Origin: Dehalococcoidia bacterium
Lineage (GTDB): Bacteria > Chloroflexota > Dehalococcoidia > UBA6926
Assembly (NCBI GenBank): GCA_009841045.1
Contig: VXMO01000002.1
Coordinates: 1-64,000 of the forward strand
Direction: 5' to 3'
DNA length: 64,000 nt
Made by a program: the position numbers and the translations under genes. Positions 42,400 to 50,602 of this stretch are shown here, one piece after another. Under the pieces are notes generated by a model. That model did not search any database and was not told the origin of the DNA. It saw only the letters and a program-made list of their open reading frames with translations. The number at the start of each line of letters is the position of its first letter. Positions within the stretch are counted from its first letter, which is position 1.

Positions 42400-43350
42400 A
42401 TGTTGGGAACACTCAAGAGTCTGCTTACAACCATGAAGCTGGCGCTCAAGCCGCCCGTCACGGCGGAATATCCGTCCGTCGCGCCCACACTCGCGCCCCG
42501 GTTCATGGCGCACCCCGTGCTGACGTGGGATAAAGACGTGCCGGAGCCGTACTGTACAGGCTGCCTGGTCTGCATGCGCATCTGCCCCACGGACTGTATC
42601 GACGTCGCCATGATGGATAACCCCAAGCACGCGGAAGGCGACAGCTCCCGCCGCAAGATTGTCGAGTATTTTGACCTGAACGTTGCCGACTGCATCATGT
42701 GTGGTCTTTGCGTCGAGTACTGCAACTTCGATGCAATTATCATGTCGGACAACTTTGACGCCAGCCAATATGCCCGCCCGAATCTCGTTTTCGATTTGGA
42801 GCAATTGCTTGAAGCAGGCAAAGAGCAGGAGGCCAAGGGACGATGGTCCCCGCCTGAGGCGAAGAAATCACAACGCCGTACCGCTGCGCAGAGTGGTGGA
42901 ACCGCAGCGGCAGGAACGGCAGCATCGAGCGATGATCGCGTAGCCGCCGCGCGTGCGCGTGCTGCCGAACTCCGTGCGCAACGTGCAGCAGAGCGCGGCG
43001 AGTCCGTACCAGTTGAGTTGGAGACTACCACTGCGGAGCCGGCCGCCGGCGATGCCCCCGCCGTTGACCCTCGTGTAGCCGCCGCCCGTGCTAAGGCCGC
43101 GGAACTCCGTGCCCAACGTGCCGCAGAGCGAGGCGAAGCCCCACCGGCAGAAGCAAGCGCGCCTGCATCCGAAACCGACAGCGCCGAGGCGAAACCCATT
43201 GATCCGCGAGTGGCTGAAGCCCGGCGAAAGGCCGCAGAACTCCGCGCCCAGAGAGCAGCGGAACGTGCGGCGCAGGAAGCTGCCAATGCAGATTCCTCGA
43301 ATAACGAATCCAACTCAGATGAATCCAAACCCGGGACGGACGCCGAATGA
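42400..43350 (+). CDS. nuoI: Complex I subunit I with a unique repeated C-terminal tail
   Basis: 316 residues, almost twice the usual length. The first 150 residues are an ordinary NuoI: two 4Fe-4S motifs, CTGCLVCMRICPTDC (52-66) and CIMCGLCVEYCNF (98-110; Asn in place of the usual Pro after the fourth Cys). They relay electrons in the peripheral arm. After about residue 160 comes an Ala/Arg/Glu-rich tail with three units of AELRAQRAAER at an exact 45-residue spacing (starting near 178, 223 and 268), separated by acidic, Pro/Ala-rich linkers. The tail is predicted to be helical and charged; its role is unknown. The ATG at 42400 gives a normal N-terminus; the frame is open upstream inside nuoH. 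Confidence 0.93.
   Translation: MLGTLKSLLTTMKLALKPPVTAEYPSVAPTLAPRFMAHPVLTWDKDVPEPYCTGCLVCMRICPTDCIDVAMMDNPKHAEGDSSRRKIVEYFDLNVADCIMCGLCVEYCNFDAIIMSDNFDASQYARPNLVFDLEQLLEAGKEQEAKGRWSPPEAKKSQRRTAAQSGGTAAAGTAASSDDRVAAARARAAELRAQRAAERGESVPVELETTTAEPAAGDAPAVDPRVAAARAKAAELRAQRAAERGEAPPAEASAPASETDSAEAKPIDPRVAEARRKAAELRAQRAAERAAQEAANADSSNNESNSDESKPGTDAE
42931..43272 (+). repeat. Three-unit, 135-bp-period repeat in the nuoI tail
   Basis: The units start at codons 178, 223 and 268 of nuoI (42931, 43066, 43201). Each encodes D-(D/P)-RVA-AR-(R/K)AAELRAQRAAER, about 24 residues, followed by a 21-residue linker in which the sequence is free to vary but the length is kept. Exact period conservation suggests tandem duplication with selection on register. 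Confidence 0.85.
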
Positions 43351-43847
43351 TCGAGACCGCGATACTGGGGGCAATTGGAATAATCACCGTCGCAGCAGCC
43401 GTCGGCGTCGTCGCAACGCGGAGCGTCGTTTATGCTGCGGTGTTTCTCTTGGTCTCGTTGGTAGGTGTGGCAGCTCTGTTCCTGATGATGCTGGCGGAGT
43501 TCATCGCCCTCGCGCAGGTGCTGATCTACGGCGGCGCAATCACCATCGTCCTTCTGTTCGCCATCATGCTGACCCGAGCGCCGGAACAGACCAATGTGCA
43601 GGACAACGCCCAGCGCCCGCTGGCCGCAATGGCCTGCGTCGGACTGTTCGCCCTGCTCGTGGCGGCTGCGTTAGCGACGCCATGGCGCACCCGCGATCCC
43701 GGTGCCGACCCAATGGCTGAGTTCACTGCCCTGAGCGAACTGCTCTTTAGCGATTTCCTGATTCCGTTTGAGATCGCATCGCTTGTGTTGTTGGTGGCGC
43801 TGATTGGCGCGGTTGTGCTGACGCGAAGCGGGAGAGAGGGTGCATGA
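43347..43847 (+). CDS. nuoJ: NADH-quinone oxidoreductase subunit J
   Basis: 166 residues, about five transmembrane helices. The helix MLAEFIALAQVLIYGGAITIVLLFAIMLTR (quoted in part: LAQVLIYGGAI) contains the pi-bulge region characteristic of NuoJ, which moves during proton pumping. It overlaps nuoI by 4 bp and nuoK by 4 bp (ATGA at each), so translation is coupled along the run. Confidence 0.95.
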   Translation: MIETAILGAIGIITVAAAVGVVATRSVVYAAVFLLVSLVGVAALFLMMLAEFIALAQVLIYGGAITIVLLFAIMLTRAPEQTNVQDNAQRPLAAMACVGLFALLVAAALATPWRTRDPGADPMAEFTALSELLFSDFLIPFEIASLVLLVALIGAVVLTRSGREGA

Positions 43848-44152
43848 CTGTCCTTGAGTTCATGCTGATCCTCGGCGCGGCGCTGTTCTGCTTGGGGCTG
43901 TACGGCGTGTTGGCCCGGCGCAATGCCGTCCTTGTTCTGATGTCGATCGAATTGATGCTGAACGCCGTCAACGTCCATCTCATTGCCTTTGCTCGCTATG
44001 TGATCGGAACAGAGGCCATCGCCCATGTGCTGATTATCTTTGTGATTACCATCGCCGCGGCGGAAGTCGGACTTGCGCTCGCTATCGTTCTTCGCATGTT
44101 CAGGAACTGGGAGACGGTCAACCTGGACCGCATCTCCACCTTGCAGCAGTAG
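43844..44152 (+). CDS. nuoK: NADH-quinone oxidoreductase subunit K
   Basis: 102 residues, three transmembrane helices, the MnhC/MrpC-like subunit. The conserved glutamates are in MSIELMLNAVN and TIAAAEVGLALAI, which are part of the central hydrophilic axis of the membrane arm. Overlaps nuoJ by 4 bp and is followed by nuoL after 12 bp. Confidence 0.96.
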   Translation: MTVLEFMLILGAALFCLGLYGVLARRNAVLVLMSIELMLNAVNVHLIAFARYVIGTEAIAHVLIIFVITIAAAEVGLALAIVLRMFRNWETVNLDRISTLQQ

Positions 44153-44164
44153 GGGATTCAAAGA

Positions 44165-46099
44165 GTGACGGCCCTGCTGGACGCAATCCCCATCGGCGCT
44201 GAGCAGGCGTGGCTCGTTGCCGCGCTGCCGTTGGCCGCATTCGTGATTCTTGCGATCGGGCGACTCCAGATTCTTCCGCAGGCCGCGTCTTGGGTCAGCG
44301 TCGCTGCCATCGGTATCGCGTTCATCGGATCGCTCGGTGTGCTGGGTGACTATCTTGCCGACGGTGAATACGTCGGGACAGTGGTATGGCTGTCTGTGGG
44401 AGGCTCTGAGTTCGGGCTGAGCTACATCGTCGATAGCCTGTCGGTGATGATGATCATCCTCGTCACGTCCGTCTCGCTCGCCGTCCAGGTCTACTCGCTG
44501 GAGTACATGAAAGGCGATGAGCGTTTTGGGTGGTACTTTGCGGCACATTCGCTTTTCGCCGCGTCCATGCTAGCCCTCGTCCTGACCGGCAGCCTGCTGC
44601 TGCTCTATATCTCGTGGGAACTCGTCGGGTTGTGCTCGTTCCTGTTGATCGGCTTCTATTGGGAGCGACGCTCGGCGGCTGAGGCGGCAAAAAAGGCGTT
44701 CATCACAACCCGCTTCGGTGACGTCGGCCTGTTGATCGGTATCATCGTTGCCTATCTGAGCACCGGCACGTTCGATATCCGTGAGGTCATCGCGAGCCTG
44801 AGTGGTGGAGAGGCGGCACTGGTGGCATTCCTGCTGTTCCTGGGCGCAATGGGCAAGAGCGCGCAGTTCCCGTTCCACATCTGGCTGCCGGACGCCATGG
44901 AGGGTCCTACACCCGTCAGCGCGCTGATTCACGCCGCAACGATGGTGGCCGCAGGCGTGTTCCTCGTAGCCCGCATGTTTGACCTGTTCGTCGAGGCTCC
45001 GGGAGTGCTTTGGTTCGTGGCCGTGATCGGGCTGGTGACTGCTATTCTGGCCGGGCTCTTGGCGCTGGGAGAGATCGACTTTAAGCGCATCCTCGCGTAC
45101 TCGACAGTGAGCCAACTCGGCCTCATGATGTTGGCGCTTGGCGCAGCAGGGTTGGCGCATGACCCCTCCCATCGCGACCCAAGCGGCGGCATGTTCCACC
45201 TGCTGACACACGGCTATTTCAAGGCGCTCCTCTTCCTGACGGCAGGAGTGGCACTTCACGCCATCCATGCCTCAGCTGCCTCGATTTACGAAGTGCGCGG
45301 GCTGCGTGTCGCCGCGCCGCTCACCGCGGCCGCGCTTGTCATTGGCAGCCTGTCTTTGGCCGGAATACCGTTTTTGAGCGGCTTCTTCTCCAAGGAGGGT
45401 ATTCTCGCTCCGGCGTTGGAGATCGAGACGCTGCCGGGCTATCTGCTCTTCTTTGGAGCCGTCATCGCTTCATTCCTCAGCGCCCTATATATGACCAGAC
45501 TCGCCTTGGTTGTCGCGCAGGGCGAACCGGCGCAAGTTGCCAGCGGCCATGATGGAGAAGGAGACCACGCGGCCGGACTCCAGGACCCACCACCGCTCAT
45601 GTCTATTCCCCTTATGGTATTGGGAGTGCTGGCCGTTTTCCTCGGCATCGTGCTCTCATTCGGCTGGGACTTCATTGAGTTCCTCACAGACGGCCACCGC
45701 GAGTTCCACTTCAACTCGTTATTAGCGCTGGCATCAACACTGACCGCCGTCGCAGGCATCGGCGTCGGGCTGAACTATTGGAACAACAGGGAACGTGTCG
45801 ACGATACGGTGCTTGAGGCAGTTGCTGGGCCACTCAAACTTGTCCAGAACCGGTTCTACATCGACGCCGCGGCGCAGTGGATCATTGACCGTATCGTGCT
45901 GGTCTTTGCCGGTTTCATCCGTGAGGTTGACCGGCGGGTGGTCAATGATGCGGGTGTGGACGGGCCCGCAGCGCGCACGGTGGATGCTGGGCACCTGCTC
46001 CGCGGGATTCAGACCGGCTACGTATTCAACTATGCTCTGATTTTCACAATCGCGGCAGTAATCATCGTCGCGGTGGCCGCGTTGGCGGAGACGGTGTAA
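44165..46099 (+). CDS. nuoL: NADH-quinone oxidoreductase subunit L
   Basis: 644 residues, the distal antiporter-like subunit with the long C-terminal lateral helix. Motifs: YMKGDERFGWYFA, YISWELVGLCSFLLIGFYW, FPFHIWLPDAMEGPTPVSALIHAATM (in part LPDAMEGPTPVSALIHA), YSTVSQLGLMMLALG. A His/Asp-rich stretch (ASGHDGEGDHAAG, about residue 460) lies in a loop. The GTG start at 44165 follows nuoK. nuoN rather than nuoM comes next, because nuoM sits at the other end of the cluster. Confidence 0.96.
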   Translation: MTALLDAIPIGAEQAWLVAALPLAAFVILAIGRLQILPQAASWVSVAAIGIAFIGSLGVLGDYLADGEYVGTVVWLSVGGSEFGLSYIVDSLSVMMIILVTSVSLAVQVYSLEYMKGDERFGWYFAAHSLFAASMLALVLTGSLLLLYISWELVGLCSFLLIGFYWERRSAAEAAKKAFITTRFGDVGLLIGIIVAYLSTGTFDIREVIASLSGGEAALVAFLLFLGAMGKSAQFPFHIWLPDAMEGPTPVSALIHAATMVAAGVFLVARMFDLFVEAPGVLWFVAVIGLVTAILAGLLALGEIDFKRILAYSTVSQLGLMMLALGAAGLAHDPSHRDPSGGMFHLLTHGYFKALLFLTAGVALHAIHASAASIYEVRGLRVAAPLTAAALVIGSLSLAGIPFLSGFFSKEGILAPALEIETLPGYLLFFGAVIASFLSALYMTRLALVVAQGEPAQVASGHDGEGDHAAGLQDPPPLMSIPLMVLGVLAVFLGIVLSFGWDFIEFLTDGHREFHFNSLLALASTLTAVAGIGVGLNYWNNRERVDDTVLEAVAGPLKLVQNRFYIDAAAQWIIDRIVLVFAGFIREVDRRVVNDAGVDGPAARTVDAGHLLRGIQTGYVFNYALIFTIAAVIIVAVAALAETV

Positions 46100-46112
46100 G
46101 GGCTGTGACGAA

Positions 46113-47564
46113 ATGAACTGGGCACTGCTGCTACCGGGCTATCTCGTCACAGGGCTTGCTTTCGGGGCATTCACGCTCGACCTGATTGTGCCGCGCCTCT
46201 CCCGCACCGTCCTGGTGTACGGCGGCGCGGCGGTCATGGCCGCCATCGCCGTATTCATTATTCTCTCCAGTGACGGCGAATCGAGTCGATTCGCGGGCGG
46301 CATCCTTATCTTTGATACGTATTCCGTGTTCTTCTTTGCGGTGTTCGTTATTCTCGCGGCGGTGACGATTCTCGGTTCCTCGCAGTTCGTGTCGGCAATT
46401 GACAGCCCCGGCGAGTTTGTCGCCCTCTTGATGATGTCCGCCGTTGGCGCGATGGGCATGGCGGCGGCAGGCGAACTGATCACCGCCTACATATCATTAG
46501 AGTTGCTGAGTTTCTCCCTGTACATCCTCGCGTCCTACACCTGGAAAGAACGCAGGACGAACGAGGCAGGGATGAAGTACATACTGCTTGGCGCAATCGC
46601 CTCTGCGTTCCTCTTGCTGGGCATCACGTACATCTACGGCTTGACGGGTGACACCCGTTACGATCAAGTGGCAAGCGGCCTCAGCGCCCTCTCACCGAGC
46701 CCCGGCCTGATTATTGCGCTAGCCATGCTGACGGCAGGGCTGGGTTTCAAGGTCGCCGCCGTCCCGTTCCATATGTGGACGCCGGACGTATACGAAGGCG
46801 CGCCGATTCCCATCACGGCCTATCTTGCGGCGGCCTCCAAGGCGGCCGGTTTCGCCCTGTTGATCCGTCTGGTTGCCGTTGCGCTGGAACCGGTGGCGCT
46901 CTTCTGGGACTGGGTGTTCATCCTGCTGGCCGTGCTGAGTATGATGCTTGGCAACCTCGTCGCAATCCTGCAGTCGAATCTCAAACGGCTGATGGCGTAT
47001 TCGAGCATCGGGCAGGTAGGATATCTCTTACTCGGAATTGCGGCGCTTGGCGCTGACGACCCCACGAAACCGATTGCGGGAATGTTGTTGCACAGCGTCA
47101 GTTACGCAGCCTCAACCATGGTTGCGTTCATGGTGCTGCTTGCTGTCTGGCAGCAGACGGGCAAGGAGGGTGTGCGGGACATGGCTGGGTTGGCACGCCG
47201 CAATCCTTTCCTCGCACTCGCGCTGACAGGGGCCTTATTCAGCCTCGCCGGATTCCCGTTCTTTGTGGGGTTCGTGTCCAAGTTCTACTTATTCACGGTG
47301 GTTGCCACAGCAGGCGCGCGATTCCTCGTGCCGGTCGGCATCGCCATATTCGCAAGCCTGATTTCCCTGTACTACTATCTGAACATCGTGAGACAGATGT
47401 ACATCGAACAGCCCGAGGATGGCGCGGAGGCGATTCGTGTTTCGCGAACCATGTGGCTGTTGATTCTTGGTCTGCTTTTGGCGATCGTGGCAGGCGGTCT
47501 GTATGTGAGGCCATTGGCGGAGGCGGCCGAGTCCGCTGCGGCGTCGATACTCGCAGGCGCATAA
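46113..47564 (+). CDS. nuoN: NADH-quinone oxidoreductase subunit N
   Basis: 483 residues, the third antiporter-like pump. Recognised by ELLSFSLYILASY, GFKVAAVPFHMWTPDVYEGAPIPITAY (part: VPFHMWTPDVYEGAP), YSSIGQVGYLLLGIA and the C-terminal NIVRQMYI. It is the last complex I gene; nuoE, nuoF and nuoG, the NADH-oxidising module, are absent, so the complex probably takes electrons from another donor such as ferredoxin. The next gene follows after 15 bp. Confidence 0.95.
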   Translation: MNWALLLPGYLVTGLAFGAFTLDLIVPRLSRTVLVYGGAAVMAAIAVFIILSSDGESSRFAGGILIFDTYSVFFFAVFVILAAVTILGSSQFVSAIDSPGEFVALLMMSAVGAMGMAAAGELITAYISLELLSFSLYILASYTWKERRTNEAGMKYILLGAIASAFLLLGITYIYGLTGDTRYDQVASGLSALSPSPGLIIALAMLTAGLGFKVAAVPFHMWTPDVYEGAPIPITAYLAAASKAAGFALLIRLVAVALEPVALFWDWVFILLAVLSMMLGNLVAILQSNLKRLMAYSSIGQVGYLLLGIAALGADDPTKPIAGMLLHSVSYAASTMVAFMVLLAVWQQTGKEGVRDMAGLARRNPFLALALTGALFSLAGFPFFVGFVSKFYLFTVVATAGARFLVPVGIAIFASLISLYYYLNIVRQMYIEQPEDGAEAIRVSRTMWLLILGLLLAIVAGGLYVRPLAEAAESAAASILAGA

Positions 47565-47579
47565 AGACAGGGAGAGGAA

Positions 47580-48056
47580 ATGGCGCCATCGTATACGGCG
47601 GTACTGCTGCCCAATGAGGACGGGTCCTATAGCGCGTTGATTCCCGCAATGACGGGCGTAACGGGGCAGGGTCCCACACGCGCCGCGGCGCTCGAAAAGG
47701 TGACCGACAACGCAGGAATCGCCTTGGGAGGGATTCTTGCAGAGGGCGGAGATGCCCCACGTGAGGATTGGCCGCCCGTTCGCACCGTGTGGGTACGCAA
47801 TCCGCGGCGCGGTGACACCTCTCCCTATATCGTCATGATCCAACGCACGGACGAGGGAGAGTACCGCGCCACACCCGTCGCCTTTCCTGACGTCTCCACA
47901 GTGTCAGCCGATCTGGAAGATGCCGTATCCCAGGTGGGCCCGTTGCTCTTCCAGCGTCTCACGGAGATGTTCGCGCAAGGGCGACACTTTCCCACGCAGG
48001 ACGACCCGCAGAACTACGTCATTCGAGTGACGGCCCGCGAGCCTGTAGCCGAATAG
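47580..48056 (+). CDS. Tandem HicB-like domain protein
   Basis: 158 residues built of two copies of a HicB-like fold. Copy one: YTAVLLPNEDGSYSALIPAM followed by a helix (TRAAALEKVTDNAG). Copy two: YIVMIQRTDEGEYRATPVAF followed by DLEDAVSQVGPLLFQRL. In each, the YxVxxxxxxxGxYxAxxPxxPG-type strand layout is kept, though the Pro-Gly at the loop is altered. There is no HicA next to it and no DNA-binding domain, so it is probably not an antitoxin. A ribosome site (GGGAGAGGA) and only 15 bp to nuoN suggest it shares the complex I transcript. Confidence 0.65.
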   Translation: MAPSYTAVLLPNEDGSYSALIPAMTGVTGQGPTRAAALEKVTDNAGIALGGILAEGGDAPREDWPPVRTVWVRNPRRGDTSPYIVMIQRTDEGEYRATPVAFPDVSTVSADLEDAVSQVGPLLFQRLTEMFAQGRHFPTQDDPQNYVIRVTAREPVAE

Positions 48057-48072
48057 GTGTAAGTAAGCCCAG

Positions 48073-49020
48073 CTAGCCGAGCGCGGCCAGCTTCTCATTC
48101 AGTTCCGTAACCTCATCTGCCGTCAGGGTCCAATCCGCGGCCTTGGCGTTCGCCTCCACCTGCTCCGGCCGTGTTGCCCCAGCAATGACGCTGGCTACTT
48201 GCGGCTGGGCAAGGAGCCATGCGATGGCAAGTTCGACCGTAGTATGTCCGCGTTCTTCAGCAAACTTAGTGGCCACGTCAGCGATGGCAAACGTGCGCTC
48301 GTTCATGAAGCGGCCACGGAAATTTGCCGGCGTAGTGGACATCCGCGTACCCTCCGGCGGCTCCTGTCCCTGCGTGTATTTGCCGGTGAGAACGCCGCCC
48401 GCGAGAGGAAAATAGGGAATGATTCCGATGTTGTACTTGACAGAGAAGGGAATCAGTTCACGCTCCACGTCGCGGTTGATGAGGCTGTATTCCGGCTGCG
48501 TGCTGATGAAGCTATTGAGACCGAGTTGTCGACTCGTCCACGCGGCCTCCGCCTCCTGCCACACCGCAAAATTTGAGCTGCCGATATAGAGGATCTTTCC
48601 GGCACGGATCAGGTCATCGAGCGCGCGCAAAGTCTCTTCGATGGGCGTGTCGTTGTCCGGGAAGTGAATCTGGTAGAGATCGATGTAGTCTGTCTGAAGC
48701 CGTTTGAGGCTTGCCTCCACCTCGCTTGTGATGTGTTTGCGGGAGTTGCCGCTGCCGTGCGGCCGTTGCTGCATCTGGCCACCGCCCTTGGTGGCAATCA
48801 CTGCCGCCTCACGGTTCCCCGCGAGCGCCCTTCCGATGTGTTCCTCGGATTCGCCCATGCTGTAGATATTGGCCGTGTCGATGAAATTGATCCCGTTATC
48901 GAGCGACGCCTTGATGACGACCTCACTCCGTTCATACTCCAGTCGCCTGCCGAAATTGTTCGTCCCAAGTCCGACTGTTGAAACCTGCAGGCCTGAATTG
49001 CCCAATCGACGATATTCCAT
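48073..49020 (-). CDS. Aldo/keto reductase
   Basis: 315 residues, a complete TIM-barrel NADPH-dependent oxidoreductase. MEYRRLGNSGLQVSTVGLG at the start, the catalytic Asp/Tyr pair in FIDTANIYSMGESEEHIGRAL, Lys in ATKGGG, His in YQIHFPDND, and the cofactor loop VASVIAGATRPEQVEANAKA. It resembles the YghZ/Kv-beta-like group that reduces aldehydes such as methylglyoxal. The ATG at 49020 is set by the conserved MEYR start and by GGGGGGAG upstream. A consensus TATAAT (minus strand, 49068-49063) drives it. It converges on the HicB-like gene with 16 bp between stops. Confidence 0.94.
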   Translation of the reverse strand: MEYRRLGNSGLQVSTVGLGTNNFGRRLEYERSEVVIKASLDNGINFIDTANIYSMGESEEHIGRALAGNREAAVIATKGGGQMQQRPHGSGNSRKHITSEVEASLKRLQTDYIDLYQIHFPDNDTPIEETLRALDDLIRAGKILYIGSSNFAVWQEAEAAWTSRQLGLNSFISTQPEYSLINRDVERELIPFSVKYNIGIIPYFPLAGGVLTGKYTQGQEPPEGTRMSTTPANFRGRFMNERTFAIADVATKFAEERGHTTVELAIAWLLAQPQVASVIAGATRPEQVEANAKAADWTLTADEVTELNEKLAALG

Positions 49021-49062
49021 GAATCCCGCTCCCCCCGAACGATAACCCTCGTGATATGCATC

Positions 49063-49090
49063 ATTATAGAGTGGACGTATGTCCGCCAAC
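49063..49090 (-). promoter_or_regulatory. Promoter of the aldo/keto reductase gene
   Basis: On the minus strand GTTGGC (49090-49085), a 16-bp spacer and a perfect TATAAT (49068-49063) lie upstream of the reductase ATG, giving a leader of about 36 nt with a strong ribosome site. It is in the short gap to the divergent birA. Confidence 0.5.
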
Positions 49091-49117
49091 GCACATTGAG
49101 CGAGGAAGCGCCGCGAC

Positions 49118-49900
49118 ATGCCCGATGCCCTGAACGAATCCGAGATAGCGCAACGTCTCTCTACGCGCATTATTGGCGCGGACTACAGGCATTTGGCAGT
49201 CACGCATTCCACGCAGGACGATGTGTCCACGGCGGGGCGGGCAGGTGCAGCTGAGGGCCTCACCATCACGGCGGATGAACAAACACGCGGTCGCGGGCGA
49301 TTTCGCCGATCATGGATGTCGCCACCCGCCTCGTCCCTCCTCGTCTCGATCCTGCTAAGGCCCAGCCCGAACCTTCTCCCGTCGCTGTCGATGATCTGCG
49401 CCCTTGCCGTTCCGCGAGCTATCCGTCGCGTCTGTCCGCAGCTCGATCCGGATATCAAGTGGCCCAACGACATCCTCATAGGCGGTCGCAAGGTCTGCGG
49501 CATCCTCGTTGAGGTCGTGCGCGGCGATTCCGAAGAAGATCAGTTCGCCGTTGCAGGGATCGGCGTGAACGTCAATTGGGACACGGCTTCGATCCCGGAG
49601 ATTGCGGATGCGTCCACGAGCTTGAGCAGAGAGACGGGAAGTGAGGTTTCCCGCGTTGATCTGCTCTGCGCGCTGTTGGAGGAGATGAATGCGCTGTATG
49701 TGGACGCGCAAGAGGGCCGTGATATTTTCGGCCAATGGCGCTCAGCCCTCGTCAACCTTGGCAAACGAGTGAATGTGTCAGGTAGCGACGCGACGTTCGA
49801 GGGTTTGGCGCTTGATGTTGAGCCAAGCGGTGGGCTGGTCGTTCAAACCGATGACGGCCAGCGCAGAGTCGTTCACGCGGGCGACGTGACGTTAAGCTGA
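49118..49900 (+). CDS. birA: Biotin-[acetyl-CoA-carboxylase] ligase, monofunctional
   Basis: 260 residues with biotin protein ligase and small C-terminal beta domains only. The ATP/biotin-binding GRGRFRRSWMSPPASSLLVSIL (part: GRGRFRRSW) and IKWPNDILIGGRKVCGILVE (part: KWPNDILIGGRK) are intact. It lacks the N-terminal DNA-binding domain of E. coli BirA, so it does not act as the bio operon repressor. It attaches biotin to carboxyl-carrier proteins. It abuts the VTT membrane protein gene (stop/start TGATGG overlap). Confidence 0.93.
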   Translation: MPDALNESEIAQRLSTRIIGADYRHLAVTHSTQDDVSTAGRAGAAEGLTITADEQTRGRGRFRRSWMSPPASSLLVSILLRPSPNLLPSLSMICALAVPRAIRRVCPQLDPDIKWPNDILIGGRKVCGILVEVVRGDSEEDQFAVAGIGVNVNWDTASIPEIADASTSLSRETGSEVSRVDLLCALLEEMNALYVDAQEGRDIFGQWRSALVNLGKRVNVSGSDATFEGLALDVEPSGGLVVQTDDGQRRVVHAGDVTLS

Positions 49901-50502
49901 TGGAAACCACGGCGGCGTCTCCGGGCGCTGAACGGCGAGAGAATCGCCTTGTCGCGGCTTTCCAGCTTGGTGGAGCGCTTGTCGTCTCCATTGGAGTCCT
50001 CGTGCTGCTCGTTCGCTACGCGAGCTTCGTTGATGGACTTGGCGACTGGGGATACGTCGGTGTCTTCTTGCTGCAACTGATCAACAGCGCGACGGTCGTC
50101 TTGCTTCCCGTGCCTGGCCATGCGATTATTTTTGCCGTCTCTGGCACTCTCAACCCCTTCCTTATTGGGCTCTTCGGCGCGGCCGGCGCGGCGTTGGGGG
50201 AGATAACGGCGTACATGGCCGGACGTGGCGGTTCGTCAATCATTGATGAAAGCAGGTGGTACAAGAGACTTGAAAGAACCGGAGAGCGATGGCGCGGCTG
50301 GGCGATATTCGTCTTCGCGGCCTCACCTCTCCCGTTTGACGTTGCAGGCGTATGGGCCGGAGCGATCCGGTATCCGTTGAGGCGTTTCCTGCTCGTGGTG
50401 GCGGCGGGCAAGCTGATCCTTGTCACAGCAATCGCCATCGCCGGCTACTATGGCGTAGACGTTATCGAGAATCTGCCGCTCGTCGGTGACGCTTTGTTCT
50501 GA
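49900..50502 (+). CDS. VTT-domain (SNARE-associated/DedA-like) membrane protein
   Basis: 200 residues. The VTT/DedA pattern is present: a hydrophobic start (AALVVSIGVLVLLVRYA), the LLQLINSATVVLLPVPGHAI re-entrant segment with Pro-x-Pro-Gly, a Gly/Ala-rich helix (GLFGAAGAALGEITAYMAGRGG), and FVFAASPLPFDVAGVWAGAIRYP with the conserved Pro, Asp and Gly. Bacterial DedA-like proteins translocate phospholipids or undecaprenyl phosphate, which is a family property and not tested for this subfamily. The ATG overlaps the birA stop. Confidence 0.78.
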   Translation: METTAASPGAERRENRLVAAFQLGGALVVSIGVLVLLVRYASFVDGLGDWGYVGVFLLQLINSATVVLLPVPGHAIIFAVSGTLNPFLIGLFGAAGAALGEITAYMAGRGGSSIIDESRWYKRLERTGERWRGWAIFVFAASPLPFDVAGVWAGAIRYPLRRFLLVVAAGKLILVTAIAIAGYYGVDVIENLPLVGDALF

Positions 50503-50521
50503 GTTTGCCCTACGTTAGAAT
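50494..50521 (+). promoter_or_regulatory. Predicted promoter of the hisG-hisD operon
   Basis: TTGTTC (50494-50499) and TAGAAT (50516-50521), 16-bp spacer, overlap the end of the VTT gene. The predicted leader of about 75 nt contains an inverted repeat, TGTGCCG (50550-50556) and CGGCACA (50574-50580), which could form a hairpin or bind a regulator. No run of His codons typical of an attenuator was found. Confidence 0.4.
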
Positions 50522-50602
50522 CTACAAGTACGAACGCATGATGACTTGGTGTGCCGTGACCATCTAACGAACCCGGCACACGTGGATAGAGGCTAAACGA
50601 AC

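Noticed and set aside
48062..48092. Hairpin AGCTAGCC...GGCCAGCT between the HicB-like gene and the reductase as a terminator
   Set aside because: One arm mismatch, no clear T-run, and it lies within the 3' coding end of the reductase gene.
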